NCBI GenBank assembly: GCA_903825395.1
Contig: CAIKAF010000019.1
Location: forward strand, 78,668 to 142,667
Source: an uncultured Flavobacteriales bacterium
Lineage (GTDB): Bacteria > Bacteroidota > Bacteroidia > CAIKAF01
Reading direction: 5' to 3'
Length of the DNA stretch: 64,000 nt
Shown: positions 44,274 through 53,189 of the stretch, one piece after another
Numbering within the stretch: position 1 is the first letter of the stretch
Layout of the letters: the number at the start of each line of letters is the position of its first letter
Position numbers and translations under genes: made by a program
Notes under the pieces: generated by a model
Seen by the model: the letters and a program-made list of their open reading frames with translations, nothing else
Database searches by the model: none
Told to the model about the DNA's origin: nothing

Positions 44274-44296
44274 AAAGTCAGTAAATGTAAGCACAG

Positions 44297-44325
44297 CCCC
44301 CGGTTCAAATCGGGGGTTTTTTTTT
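44297..44325 (+). terminator. Rho-independent terminator after the CFA-type gene
   Basis: CCCCCG (44297-44302) and CGGGGG (44311-44316) flank an 8-nt loop and are followed by nine T. It lies 24 nt past the stop codon and 11 bp before copy C of the structured element. Confidence 0.88.
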
Positions 44326-44335
44326 GATTTTTTTT

Positions 44336-44477
44336 GGGCGGGTAACGGGCTTTCACCGGTAGGCCGCAGTTGGCAGGCAGGGTGGCAGCGGGCTGCGGTG
44401 GCTCCCAAGGTCGCCTCCTCGCCGCGCGCCACCAGCTGCTGCCAACTTGGCGGGCTACCGTGTTCAATCCCGCCCGC
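44336..44477 (-). repeat. Structured dispersed element, copy C (142 bp, inverted)
   Basis: It reads in the same sense as copies A and B on the minus strand: starts GCGGGCGGGATTGAAC, ends GTTACCCGCCC. CGGTAG pairs perfectly with CTACCG. The private middle stem pairs plus-strand 44368-44386 with 44428-44447 (18 bp with a bulge and a small mismatch), unlike the stems of A and B. The apex is plus-strand 44400-44415. It fills the space between the terminator of the CFA-type gene and miaA, which converge. Open frames across it are fortuitous. Confidence 0.85.
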
Positions 44478-44530
44478 AATCCTCATGACCTCAATCTGAG
44501 TATGCTAAATAAATGGGATGTAGATTCAGC

Positions 44531-45379
44531 CTAGATGGACTGCTCTGTTTTAAATTTTTTAAACCATGTAATTTGCCTTCGCGCGTATTGACGGGTATGG
44601 GCGTTGATTTGTTGCTCAATTTCCTGCTCACTTGTTTCGGTTTTTGAATACCATTCTTGATATCCAACCGTTTGTAGTACAGGCATATTGGCGAATGGAG
44701 CAAGGCGAAGTGCCTCCTCCTTCAGCCCTTGCTTCAACATCTCCGTCGTTCTTACCTCAATTCGATGATGCAAGGCCGCCCGCTCAGGTTCTAATATTTC
44801 TAGGTTCAATTTGGCCTTGAACAGCATTTCTTTTTTTGAGTGGCCCGATGTTCTAAATTCGGACCAAGGTCGCCCAACTGTTCGCCAAATTTCAAGCGCC
44901 CGCCTCAACCGAGCTGGATTTTGTTGGTCCACTTCCTTGAAATAAATGGGATCAATTCTAGATACTTCATTTTGCAATTCGGCCAAAGGCAATTGGTTTA
45001 CTTCAGCTCGAATTGAATTTGGAATGTTCGGCATGGGGTCAAGTCCATACAACAAAGCCTGCAGGTAAAAGCCAGATCCGCCAACCAAGACGGCCGATCC
45101 ATGGGTGTCAAGAATCTGCTGCAATACCGGTCTGGCTTGTTCGGCAAAGGTTGCAGCATCGAGTGGCGCATGAATGGAATGCGTACCAAGAAAATGGTGT
45201 GGAATCCCTTGCCATGAATCGGGTAGGGGCCGCGCTGTTCCAATGTGCATTTCCTGGTAAAATTGCCTGGAATCAAAAGAAATGATTTCGGTGTTCAGTT
45301 GCCCTGCCAACTCAATTGCTTTGTCGGTTTTGCCAGATGCCGTAGGCCCTCCTACTACAAAAAGTTCAGGAAGTTTCAT
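44531..45379 (-). CDS. miaA: tRNA dimethylallyltransferase
   Basis: MiaA adds a dimethylallyl group to A37 of tRNAs reading codons that start with U. The 282-residue product has the P-loop VVGGPTASGKTDKAIELA, FDSRQFYQEMHIGTARP, ALLYGLDPMPNIP and, near the C-terminus, LQTVGYQEWY and TRQYARRQITWFKK. It is slightly short but has all motifs. It overlaps the CCA transferase gene upstream by 4 bp, so they form a tRNA-maturation pair. Confidence 0.95.
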   Translation of the reverse strand: MKLPELFVVGGPTASGKTDKAIELAGQLNTEIISFDSRQFYQEMHIGTARPLPDSWQGIPHHFLGTHSIHAPLDAATFAEQARPVLQQILDTHGSAVLVGGSGFYLQALLYGLDPMPNIPNSIRAEVNQLPLAELQNEVSRIDPIYFKEVDQQNPARLRRALEIWRTVGRPWSEFRTSGHSKKEMLFKAKLNLEILEPERAALHHRIEVRTTEMLKQGLKEEALRLAPFANMPVLQTVGYQEWYSKTETSEQEIEQQINAHTRQYARRQITWFKKFKTEQSI

Positions 45380-46791
45380 TTCTGTGGCTCAGTCAAGCCA
45401 AATTTAATCCCCAATTCAATCATTAAATTCCATGCGGCTTCGCGCTCATTGGGAATGTGTCCGTCAAGAATGGATTCTTTAATGCTGCTTTTTATTTGGC
45501 CCACCACTGGGCCAGGGGCGATGTTAAAATGCTGGATAATCTCTTCACCAGAAACCGGAGGCTGAAAGTTTCGTATTTGATCTTTTTCCTCTACTTCTTG
45601 CAATTTTTGTTTGACGATTTCATAGTTGCGAAGGTATCTTGCTACTCGATTCGGATTTTTTGAGGTGATGTCTGCTTGACACAGCAGCAACAAGGACTCT
45701 AAATCTTCCCCGGCATCCATCAACAAGCGGCGCAAGGCAGAATCGGTGATTTCATGCTTTGCTAAAACGATGGGTCGCAAATGCAACCGCACCATTTTTT
45801 GAACAAATTTCATTTTTTCATTTCCGGGCAAGCCAAGTTTTTTGAAAATTTTCGGAACCATTCGGGCTCCCAAATCTTCATGCCCATGAAAGGTCCAACC
45901 GTGTCCGGGTTCAAATCGCTTGGTTTGCGGCTTAGCAATGTCGTGCAATACAGCGGCCCACCGAAGCCAAATATTGTCAGTCAATTGGGCTAAATTATTC
46001 AGGACTTCAATGGTATGGTAAAAATTGTCTTTATGGCTCAATCCGTTCACTTTTTCAACTCCTTTGAGCAAAGAAAATTCAGGGAAAATGGTTTCGAGCA
46101 ATCCAGCTTTATCCAGCATTAAAAACATGCGACCGGGTTCTTTGCAGGCCATCATTTTATTGAGCTCATCGGCAATGCGTTCTTTGGCTAAAATATCCAT
46201 ACGGGGAGCAAGAAGCGGCATTGCCAACCACAAATTATTTTGAATTTCAAAATCCAATTGCATAGAAAACCGTAGCGCCCTTAACATGCGCAACGGGTCG
46301 TCATCAAAGGTTTTTTCGGCTTCTAGGGGAGTACGAATTAGCCCTGAATTCAAATCTGAAATGCCATCAAAGGCATCCACCAATTCTCCAAAACGTTGGG
46401 TATTGACACAAACCGCTAGGGCATTAATGGTAAAGTCTCGGCGGTTCAAGTCATCGTCCAAGGTTCCTTGGCTTACCTGCGGATTCCTGGAATTTCTCGT
46501 ATAACTTTCTTTTCTGGCGCCCACAAATTCAATGTCTAAATCTTCCCAGTTAAAATGGGCAGTGCCAAAATTTTTAAAAACGCTTAGAGAATCGGTTTTT
46601 CCTAGGCGAAGGGCTACCCGCTGAGCGAGTTCAAGTCCGTCTCCAACGCACATAAAATCAATGTCTTTGCAGGGCCTACCCAGCAATAAATCCCTAACAT
46701 AACCACCAACGACATAACAATCCAGTCCTAACGCATCGGCTTCCTCACCAACAATGTTAAAAATGGGCTGATTTAGTTCCAAACAAGCCAT
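45376..46791 (-). CDS. CCA tRNA nucleotidyltransferase with HD domain
   Basis: From ATG 46791 the product has 471 residues. The N-terminal polymerase-beta-like domain shows VVGGYVRDLLLGRPCKDIDFMCVG with the two metal-binding aspartates (DID), then RRDFTINALAV and DDPLRMLRALRF. The C-terminal half contains an HD phosphohydrolase motif (RWAAVLHDIAKPQT). It adds or repairs CCA at tRNA 3' ends; the HD part may remove terminal phosphates. The frame is open to 46893 but that overlaps the neighbour. It is coupled to miaA. Confidence 0.93.
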   Translation of the reverse strand: MACLELNQPIFNIVGEEADALGLDCYVVGGYVRDLLLGRPCKDIDFMCVGDGLELAQRVALRLGKTDSLSVFKNFGTAHFNWEDLDIEFVGARKESYTRNSRNPQVSQGTLDDDLNRRDFTINALAVCVNTQRFGELVDAFDGISDLNSGLIRTPLEAEKTFDDDPLRMLRALRFSMQLDFEIQNNLWLAMPLLAPRMDILAKERIADELNKMMACKEPGRMFLMLDKAGLLETIFPEFSLLKGVEKVNGLSHKDNFYHTIEVLNNLAQLTDNIWLRWAAVLHDIAKPQTKRFEPGHGWTFHGHEDLGARMVPKIFKKLGLPGNEKMKFVQKMVRLHLRPIVLAKHEITDSALRRLLMDAGEDLESLLLLCQADITSKNPNRVARYLRNYEIVKQKLQEVEEKDQIRNFQPPVSGEEIIQHFNIAPGPVVGQIKSSIKESILDGHIPNEREAAWNLMIELGIKFGLTEPQK

Positions 46792-46805
46792 GCGCAAAAA
46801 TAGGG

Positions 46806-47900
46806 CTAATTCCTGTTTGCTACAAGGGAATACAAACCAATCCATGAAGGAGATAACTGCCCGGCAGAAAATTGTTGAAGTTGCACAGTACAATCTTCAG
46901 TGTGGCGATGCCCAGTATTTTCTAAAACGTTCATCATAGCCGCTGCCAGTGCTTCTGGCTGATTGGGGTCAACATACACGGCGCAATCTCCCCCGGCTTC
47001 TTCCATAGAGGTCCCCCGGCTTGTTATGACAGGTTTCTGTGCATGCAAGCCTTCTAAAACCGGTAAACCAAACCCCTCTAGAACGGAAGGATAAATCAAG
47101 GCATCGCATGCATTAAGCCAGCCCAACTTTTCTTCTTCAGTGATTTTTCCGGTAAATAGAACCCGACCTGTGAGGTCCATATTTTTAACAAACTCTTCTA
47201 AACTTTGACGCATGCCGGCGTCTTTTCCTGCCAGAACCAAGGTATGAGGAATCCGTTTGCAAATCAACCGAAACGCTTCCAATAAGGCACCTAAATTTTT
47301 TCTGGCTTCTAAATTTCCAATGTATAAAAAATAGGGCTGATGTTTTTTGTCGGGATACTTAACTCCGATGGCTTGGGAAATAAAAACGGGATGCAAAACC
47401 ACCGCAGATTTTCCCTGCATAACCGGCATCTTTTCCAATCTACGGGCGGTAAAATGACTAACAGAAACAACCATTGAAGCCTTTTTAATGGCATGTTTCG
47501 TTTTGAATCGATAGGCAGTGCCATTCCAAAAAGAATGGTAAGCAGGTACATCAAATGCAATGGTGTCGTGCACAGTAACCACAGCGGGAACCCTTAGGCC
47601 AAATGGAAGTTCAGGTGAAAGGGCATGGAAAACAGTCACCCCTGATTCTGTTATGGCCTTAGCCATTCCGAATTGCCTCCAAAACAGCGATTTGGATTTG
47701 GGTAGCAGAATGCGCACCCCTGCACGCTTCATTTCATCTGCAAATCCTAAATCTATGATTTGCGACGTGAACAAAACCACGCGATCGGCAGAGAGTGCAG
47801 ATACCATCATTCGAATGTGATTTCTGGCATAATTCCCCAAGCCGGAGGAATTGCAAAATGCCCGTTTGGCATCAAATCCAACTGTAAACGCTTGATTCAT
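46806..47900 (-). CDS. Family 4 glycosyltransferase
   Basis: From ATG 47900 the product has 364 residues. It has a GT-B fold: FDAKRAFCNSSGLGNYARNHI at the N-terminus, VVTVHDTIAFDVP and VSVSHFTARRLEKM in the first half, YIGNLEARKNLGALLEAF, and the donor-site signature PSVLEGFGLPVLEGLHAQKPVITS (about residues 265-290). It transfers a sugar from a nucleotide donor, most likely during surface polysaccharide synthesis. The CCA gene follows 14 bp later; a link between them is not expected. Confidence 0.9.
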   Translation of the reverse strand: MNQAFTVGFDAKRAFCNSSGLGNYARNHIRMMVSALSADRVVLFTSQIIDLGFADEMKRAGVRILLPKSKSLFWRQFGMAKAITESGVTVFHALSPELPFGLRVPAVVTVHDTIAFDVPAYHSFWNGTAYRFKTKHAIKKASMVVSVSHFTARRLEKMPVMQGKSAVVLHPVFISQAIGVKYPDKKHQPYFLYIGNLEARKNLGALLEAFRLICKRIPHTLVLAGKDAGMRQSLEEFVKNMDLTGRVLFTGKITEEEKLGWLNACDALIYPSVLEGFGLPVLEGLHAQKPVITSRGTSMEEAGGDCAVYVDPNQPEALAAAMMNVLENTGHRHTEDCTVQLQQFSAGQLSPSWIGLYSLVANRN

Positions 47901-47990
47901 GTCAACCCTTTGGGCTGCAAAGTAAAGGCTAAACCCTTGAAGCGCCAAACTTGGATTGGAAAGGTGGAATTAAAACGCCCACCAATTTTG

Positions 47991-47998
47991 TACTTTCG
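47991..47998 (+). promoter_or_regulatory. -7 box (TACTTTCG) 4 nt before an ATG
   Basis: TACTTTCG, then TAGC, then ATG (48003). This predicts a leaderless transcript of the small gene and the coupled kinase. Confidence 0.5.
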
Positions 47999-48002
47999 TA
48001 GC

Positions 48003-48332
48003 ATGTCTGATGCAGAACAAATCGCTACCGTTCAACGCATGGCTCCTGCAGAACAATATCGAGTTGTTCAGGCATGGCGGCAGCAACTTGAAAAGGACGC
48101 CGCTCCCTTAGGGCTTGTTCTTCCACAGGTTGAGTCGCTAGATTTGGGCATTCAGGTTTGGTCACCCATTTTGGAAAAGGGCTTTGAACAAGCAAGTTCA
48201 GCTCAACGTGTTGCGGTATTGTATCAAGCCGATGTGGTTGGCAACCCGACCGATGCCTTTTCCGCTTCTCAAAGCCTGCTGGGAAGGTGCTTGCTAAAGG
48301 TTTTGACTCGGTTCCATTTTTCTGCTGCATGA
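48003..48332 (+). CDS. Small conserved-looking protein coupled to the histidine kinase gene
   Basis: ATG 48003 gives 109 residues beginning MSDAEQIATVQRMAPAEQYRVV. The sequence is predicted mainly alpha-helical (QAWRQQLEKDAAPLGLVLP, LDLGIQVWSPILEKGFEQASSAQRVAVLYQADVVG) with no membrane segment. I recognise no domain. Its stop overlaps the kinase start (ATGA at 48329-48332), and a -7 box lies 4 nt upstream of its ATG, so it is very likely expressed. A role with the kinase is only suggested by the coupling. Confidence 0.7.
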   Translation: MSDAEQIATVQRMAPAEQYRVVQAWRQQLEKDAAPLGLVLPQVESLDLGIQVWSPILEKGFEQASSAQRVAVLYQADVVGNPTDAFSASQSLLGRCLLKVLTRFHFSAA

Positions 48333-51300
48333 ATCGCCTTGGTTCATTCTTTCGCCGATCAATCCGCCTCAAAGTGAGCTGGATTTTTTGGGTTGTGGTG
48401 GGGTTATCCATCTTACTTAGTAATTTAAGAAGCACCTCACAGCATAAGGTTTCTCAAACATTAAAAGCCAGAGAAAGCCTGTATGCTAAAGAAGACCTGC
48501 TATTAAAGACCATGGATTCCGCTTTGCAGGTCGTTGTGTCAAGGCAATCTTTGGGGCCAGTTCTTCAGACCGAGTCTTCTATGGCCTATTTTGTTTACGT
48601 GGACGATTCGTTGACCCAGTGGAGCTCTGCAGAAATTCCAATGCCTTTTCGCCGCTTTGATGAGGAGTTCCTTCAGCCAATCATGCAACTGCGCAACGGT
48701 TGGTATCGGGTTTTGCGTAAAGATAGTGGGCAGGTTTCGGTGGTTGGTATGATTCAGTTGAAACAGGAGTTTTTCATAAAAAACGAGTTTTTAAAGGATG
48801 CATTTGCTCCATTTCTTGATTTGGATTCGGAAGTTAAAATCAGCCTGAGTCCCGATGCATCTGATTTTCATTTGTCAGACCGTACGGGAAATTACCTCTG
48901 TTCCTTGGCATTTCCTCAATCAGAAAAGAATCCACTTCGGTTTCCGGTTTTGGCCGGATTGTCTTATTTCTTGGCCCTGTTATTAGGACTTTATTTGGTG
49001 TATGACTTGCGGCGGCTTAGGGTTTTTAGAAAAAGACCAGCCCTGCACTTGACCTTATTTACCCTATTTGTAGTTGCTGTTCGGTTGCTCAATATTCAAT
49101 TTCGATTCCCTTCGGTTTTGTATGAGCTTCCTCTTTTTTCTCCCCTCTACTTTGCAAGCAGCAACTGGCTACCCAGCCTAGGTGATTTTTTGGTGCATGC
49201 TCTCTTAATGACCGCCCTAATGGCGCTCATTTTTTCAAATTACAGCAAATTCAAATATCCAGATGTTCGGGGAGCTCGACTCATACTTTGGCTGCTTGTT
49301 TTTGGAACAATGGTAGCAGGATTTAGCTATGCATTGTTGCACATGCTTAGGACGTTGGTTTTTGACTCTTCCATTTCCTTTGATTTATCCAATGTCCTTG
49401 AATTAACCTCATACAGTTTATGGGGGTTTACCTTATTGGCCATTTTACTGGCCAATTTTTTACTGATTTCGCATTTCTGTTCAAAAATGTTGGCTAGAAG
49501 CCAACATCTGAATTGGTGGATTGCAGCCGCCTGGACATTGATTCCGTATGCAGCCGTTTCGGTATTAACCATTTGGGTTGATGGATTAGATCCACTCAGC
49601 ATCTGGCTTACTTATCCAATATATCTGGCTATACTTTGGGTGCACATGAAGAACAAGCAGGTTATCGGCTTTTATTCTCTAGCTCCGACCCTCATCTTGT
49701 TCTCAGGGTATGCAACCTACATGCTAACCCAATTGAACAATGAAAAAGAACTTGAATCAAGACAGGTATTGGCCTTGAAAATTGCAGAAGAGCAAGACCA
49801 TGTGGCGGAGTATTTATTTAATCAGGCTGTAGAAGGCATTCAATCGGATGCCGCCATTAAATATTTCCTTCAAGAATACTCATATTCTTTTCCGTATGAG
49901 TTTTTCGAGCGAATTGCTCAACGATATTTTGGAGGATATTGGTCAAAATATGCCTTGGTAATTGTGCCCTTTTCGGCCGAGGAGGTAGGGTTGTATGCCT
50001 CAAATCCGGAATGGGCTGATTCGGATGTACAACACTACGAAGCTGCCATTGAAGAAATGGGGCGTCCCACCGGTAGTCCTTTCTTGTATTATTTGGACAA
50101 CAATTACGGGAAGGTAAATTATTTGGGGAAAATTCCTGTTTCTGTGGCGACTGGAAATGATACGGTAAGGCACTTTATCTACCTGGAATTTATTTCTAAA
50201 ATGGTGACTCAGGTAACGGGATTCCCTGAATTGCTGCTGGACCAAAGCATAACCCGACCGGTTAATTTACGGGGATACAGTTATGCCAGTTATAAGGCCT
50301 CCGAATTGAATGTGGCTGCCGGAGATTTTGCCTATCCACTAAATTCAAATGCATGGGCTGCAGATACAGCTCAAATAAACTATAAAACGCTTCGGGGTTT
50401 TAGCCATTTGGTGCTACGTCAAAGTCAGGACGATGTAATCGTCGTCTCAAAACCAATACCTAGGTTGTTGGATGCCTTAAACCCCTTTGCGTATTTGCTG
50501 CTGTATTTTAGTACTCTGTTGTTTTTCTACAATGTGTATCAATACTATTTTGGAGATGCATCACAGCGTCTGCGTTTTACCCTAAAAAGCCGCATTCAAT
50601 TGACCATTCTTTTGGTCTTGCTTATTTCTCTGTTGATGGTAGGTTTGGGAATCAATGATTACATCAATACTCAATTTAATCGGAAGAATAGATTAACCAT
50701 TGAAGAGAAAATGAATTCCATTGTCTCTGAGCTCAAAACCGAAGTTGAAAATAGGCCGGGAGTGCTTCAGAATAGGGATGAACTGAATTTTATGTTGACC
50801 AGGTATTCAGGGATTTTCTTTTCAGACATCAATCTGTTCAAACCTTCCGGAATTCTTTCGGCAAGCTCAAGAGAAGCCATGTACAATGAAGGTCTAATTG
50901 GGCGGCAAATGCACCCCGAAGCGTATCAGGCCCTAATACAGGAACAACAACCCCGCTATTTGCATAAGGAAACGGTTGGCGATTTTGAATATTTATCTGG
51001 ATATACTGTGTTTCGAGATCGGGACGGTCAGATTTTAGGCTATTTAAATTTGCCCTATTTCTTGCGTCAAAAAGATCTAAAGGAAGAACTCTCCAGTTCT
51101 TTATTGGCCTTGATTAATATTTATTCTTTGTTGATTGTGGCCTCCATGCTGATTAGTTTGTTGATTGCAAATCAACTTACGGGTCCATTGTCCATTCTTC
51201 AGCAAAAAATTGGTAAAATCAGACTTGGCCGCAAAAACGAAACCATTGAATACCGGGGGAACGACGAAGTTGCCAGTTTGGTGGATGAATACAATAGAAT

Positions 51301-52048
51301 GGTACAAGAGCTGGAAGCTTCTGCCCAACTTTTAGCGGTTTCTGAACGTGAAAACGCATGGAAAGAAATGGCTCGGCAGGTGGCACATGAGGTAAAGAAT
51401 CCTCTAACTCCCATGAAACTAAATGTTCAATATTTATTAAAGGCCTGGGAAGATGGGAGGGAAGACTTTCCTGAGCGCATTCAGCGCTTTAAGATGGCCA
51501 TGCTCGAACAAATAGAAACGTTGTCTTCTATTGCCAGCGAATTCAGCTATTTTGCGAAGCTGCCTGAAATCGCTTTGCAGCCCCTGAATGTATCACAAAC
51601 GCTCAAATCGGTAGTAGAATTTTATGCCAATAACGAAGAAGGCATTCAATTGCGTTGGGATGCTGAATCTATTCCCGATGCCACTGTAATGGCAGACAGA
51701 GATCAGCTTCTGCGCGTGTTTAACAATTTACTTAGGAATGCCATACAGTCTATTCCTGAGGGCCGAACAGGGGAAGTAGGGGTCCTGATTTGTCGCCAAG
51801 ACAGCCATGTGGTTGTTGAAGTCAAGGACAATGGAATGGGAATTCCAGAACAAAACCGCAACCGAATATTTACCCCTAATTTCACCACCAAGGGATCTGG
51901 AATGGGGTTGGGCTTGGCCATGGCCAGAACCATTGTTGAGAATATGCGGGGAGAAATTTATTTTCAGACTGAAACAGGGGTAGGAAGCTCATTTTTTGTT
52001 CGTCTGCCAGCCTTGAATGCTCTTGGGGAAGAACCTAAGTCGGATTAG
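48329..52048 (+). CDS. Large membrane sensor histidine kinase, NtrY-like
   Basis: From ATG 48329 the product has 1239 residues. The first 500 hold many transmembrane helices (for example FPVLAGLSYFLALLLGLYLVY and a run between about 230 and 480), then a sensor-like region, another helix near 745-765 (LTILLVLLISLLMVGLGI), a further extracytoplasmic part, a helix near 930-950 and a HAMP linker (LTGPLSILQQKIGKIRLGRK). The kinase core shows MARQVAHEVKNPLTPMKLN with the histidine at about 1019, and DNGMGIPEQNRNRIFTPNF plus GMGLGLAMARTIVENMRG for ATP binding. No response regulator is adjacent. Its end overlaps alkB by 14 bp, convergent. Confidence 0.92.
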   Translation: MNRLGSFFRRSIRLKVSWIFWVVVGLSILLSNLRSTSQHKVSQTLKARESLYAKEDLLLKTMDSALQVVVSRQSLGPVLQTESSMAYFVYVDDSLTQWSSAEIPMPFRRFDEEFLQPIMQLRNGWYRVLRKDSGQVSVVGMIQLKQEFFIKNEFLKDAFAPFLDLDSEVKISLSPDASDFHLSDRTGNYLCSLAFPQSEKNPLRFPVLAGLSYFLALLLGLYLVYDLRRLRVFRKRPALHLTLFTLFVVAVRLLNIQFRFPSVLYELPLFSPLYFASSNWLPSLGDFLVHALLMTALMALIFSNYSKFKYPDVRGARLILWLLVFGTMVAGFSYALLHMLRTLVFDSSISFDLSNVLELTSYSLWGFTLLAILLANFLLISHFCSKMLARSQHLNWWIAAAWTLIPYAAVSVLTIWVDGLDPLSIWLTYPIYLAILWVHMKNKQVIGFYSLAPTLILFSGYATYMLTQLNNEKELESRQVLALKIAEEQDHVAEYLFNQAVEGIQSDAAIKYFLQEYSYSFPYEFFERIAQRYFGGYWSKYALVIVPFSAEEVGLYASNPEWADSDVQHYEAAIEEMGRPTGSPFLYYLDNNYGKVNYLGKIPVSVATGNDTVRHFIYLEFISKMVTQVTGFPELLLDQSITRPVNLRGYSYASYKASELNVAAGDFAYPLNSNAWAADTAQINYKTLRGFSHLVLRQSQDDVIVVSKPIPRLLDALNPFAYLLLYFSTLLFFYNVYQYYFGDASQRLRFTLKSRIQLTILLVLLISLLMVGLGINDYINTQFNRKNRLTIEEKMNSIVSELKTEVENRPGVLQNRDELNFMLTRYSGIFFSDINLFKPSGILSASSREAMYNEGLIGRQMHPEAYQALIQEQQPRYLHKETVGDFEYLSGYTVFRDRDGQILGYLNLPYFLRQKDLKEELSSSLLALINIYSLLIVASMLISLLIANQLTGPLSILQQKIGKIRLGRKNETIEYRGNDEVASLVDEYNRMVQELEASAQLLAVSERENAWKEMARQVAHEVKNPLTPMKLNVQYLLKAWEDGREDFPERIQRFKMAMLEQIETLSSIASEFSYFAKLPEIALQPLNVSQTLKSVVEFYANNEEGIQLRWDAESIPDATVMADRDQLLRVFNNLLRNAIQSIPEGRTGEVGVLICRQDSHVVVEVKDNGMGIPEQNRNRIFTPNFTTKGSGMGLGLAMARTIVENMRGEIYFQTETGVGSSFFVRLPALNALGEEPKSD

Positions 52049-53099
52049 CGTTGGCAGGTTGCTGGGGCAATTCAGCCCATTTTATGGCCCGAGGATTCAT
52101 AATGCGAAACCACAGCGGAGGTACCATGGAAATGAGCATCGAGCCCGGATAGCCAAAGGGTAGTGCGGGCGCTTCTGGCCTATGCCTTAGCATTTGATAC
52201 GGTCGGTTGGATTTAAAATGGTGGTCGGAATGCCGGGTTAAATCATATAAAATAGCCCGTCCCAATCTGTGGTCACTGTTCCAAGAGTGCCAGGGTTTTA
52301 CTGTCTCAACATGGCCTGAAGCTGTTGTTTTTCGCAATAGCCCATAATGTTCAATGTAATTCACCGTTTCAAGCAATAAAATCCCAATAAATCCTGCTAG
52401 TATTCCAAAAAATAAAGCGGGAAGACCCCCAAAATTGAATAACAAAATGCCATAAAGCAGATACGATAAACTAAACCAAATCATTCGATTGTAGGCAGTC
52501 CAAAACCCTTTGTTTTTTCGGGAAAGTAAATCGGATTCAATGGTCCAAGATGAAATCCAGGATCCCCACATAGATCGAATCCAGAATGCATACAGATCCT
52601 CATTGAACCGAGCAGTTGCAGGATCCTTTTCAGTACTTACATAGCGGTGATGGCCCAAATTGTGTTCAATGAAAAAATGCATGTATAGGTTCGGCCACAG
52701 CAATAGCCATGCTGCGGCCTTTGACCAGATGTTGGATCGATGCCCCAATTCATGAGCAACATTAATCCCATTAACACCTAAAACCAATCCGGTACTTACA
52801 ATGCAGCCCAAACTCAACCACCAACTTCCCTGAAGGTTTAAAAATTGGTTCAAGCCAACAATTAAAACACCAAAGACAATAGGCAGATTCAAATAGAGTA
52901 AAACATCAAAAACAACGGAATGGTCTAATTCTTCAGGTGCATTTGAGGTGGAACGGGGAAGAATTTGCTCTAGAATTGGAACTACAATAAAGGCCAGAAT
53001 GGGACCTAGCCAATAGCCCGCCAACGAATAATGCAAATCTAGAAAAACGAAAAAGGGTAAAAAAAAGCCTAAAAAATAACGCAGCGTTTCACGGATCAT
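52035..53099 (-). CDS. Alkane 1-monooxygenase (AlkB type)
   Basis: The 354-residue membrane di-iron hydroxylase has the histidine boxes HELGHRSN (about 117), EHNLGHHRYVSTEKDPATAR (about 145), and RHSDHHFKSNRPYQMLRH (about 285), plus the AlkB signature NYIEHYGLLR. It hydroxylates terminal carbons of alkanes or acyl chains and needs rubredoxin or ferredoxin electrons; none is adjacent. A divergent TetR regulator gene lies 90 bp away. Substrate may be an alkane or a fatty-acyl chain. Confidence 0.92.
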   Translation of the reverse strand: MIRETLRYFLGFFLPFFVFLDLHYSLAGYWLGPILAFIVVPILEQILPRSTSNAPEELDHSVVFDVLLYLNLPIVFGVLIVGLNQFLNLQGSWWLSLGCIVSTGLVLGVNGINVAHELGHRSNIWSKAAAWLLLWPNLYMHFFIEHNLGHHRYVSTEKDPATARFNEDLYAFWIRSMWGSWISSWTIESDLLSRKNKGFWTAYNRMIWFSLSYLLYGILLFNFGGLPALFFGILAGFIGILLLETVNYIEHYGLLRKTTASGHVETVKPWHSWNSDHRLGRAILYDLTRHSDHHFKSNRPYQMLRHRPEAPALPFGYPGSMLISMVPPLWFRIMNPRAIKWAELPQQPANANPT

Positions 53100-53119
53100 A
53101 ATGGTCTATGGTTAAAATC

Positions 53120-53138
53120 TTATGACTTCATATCATAA
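53120..53138. promoter_or_regulatory. Candidate TetR operator between alkB and tetR
   Basis: TTATGA (53120-53125) and TCATAA (53133-53138) form a perfect inverted repeat with a 7-bp spacer in the 90-bp gap between the divergent genes. Location and shape suit a TetR-family binding site, but binding is not shown. Confidence 0.45.
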
Positions 53139-53189
53139 AATTACGACTTTTGCGTTCTGAAATCAAACAAGCTACTATCAAAACTACTC

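Noticed and set aside
44186..44479. Open frames across copy C and the end of the CFA-type gene
   Set aside because: They overlap a real gene, its terminator and the repeat, with arginine/alanine/proline-rich fortuitous translation.
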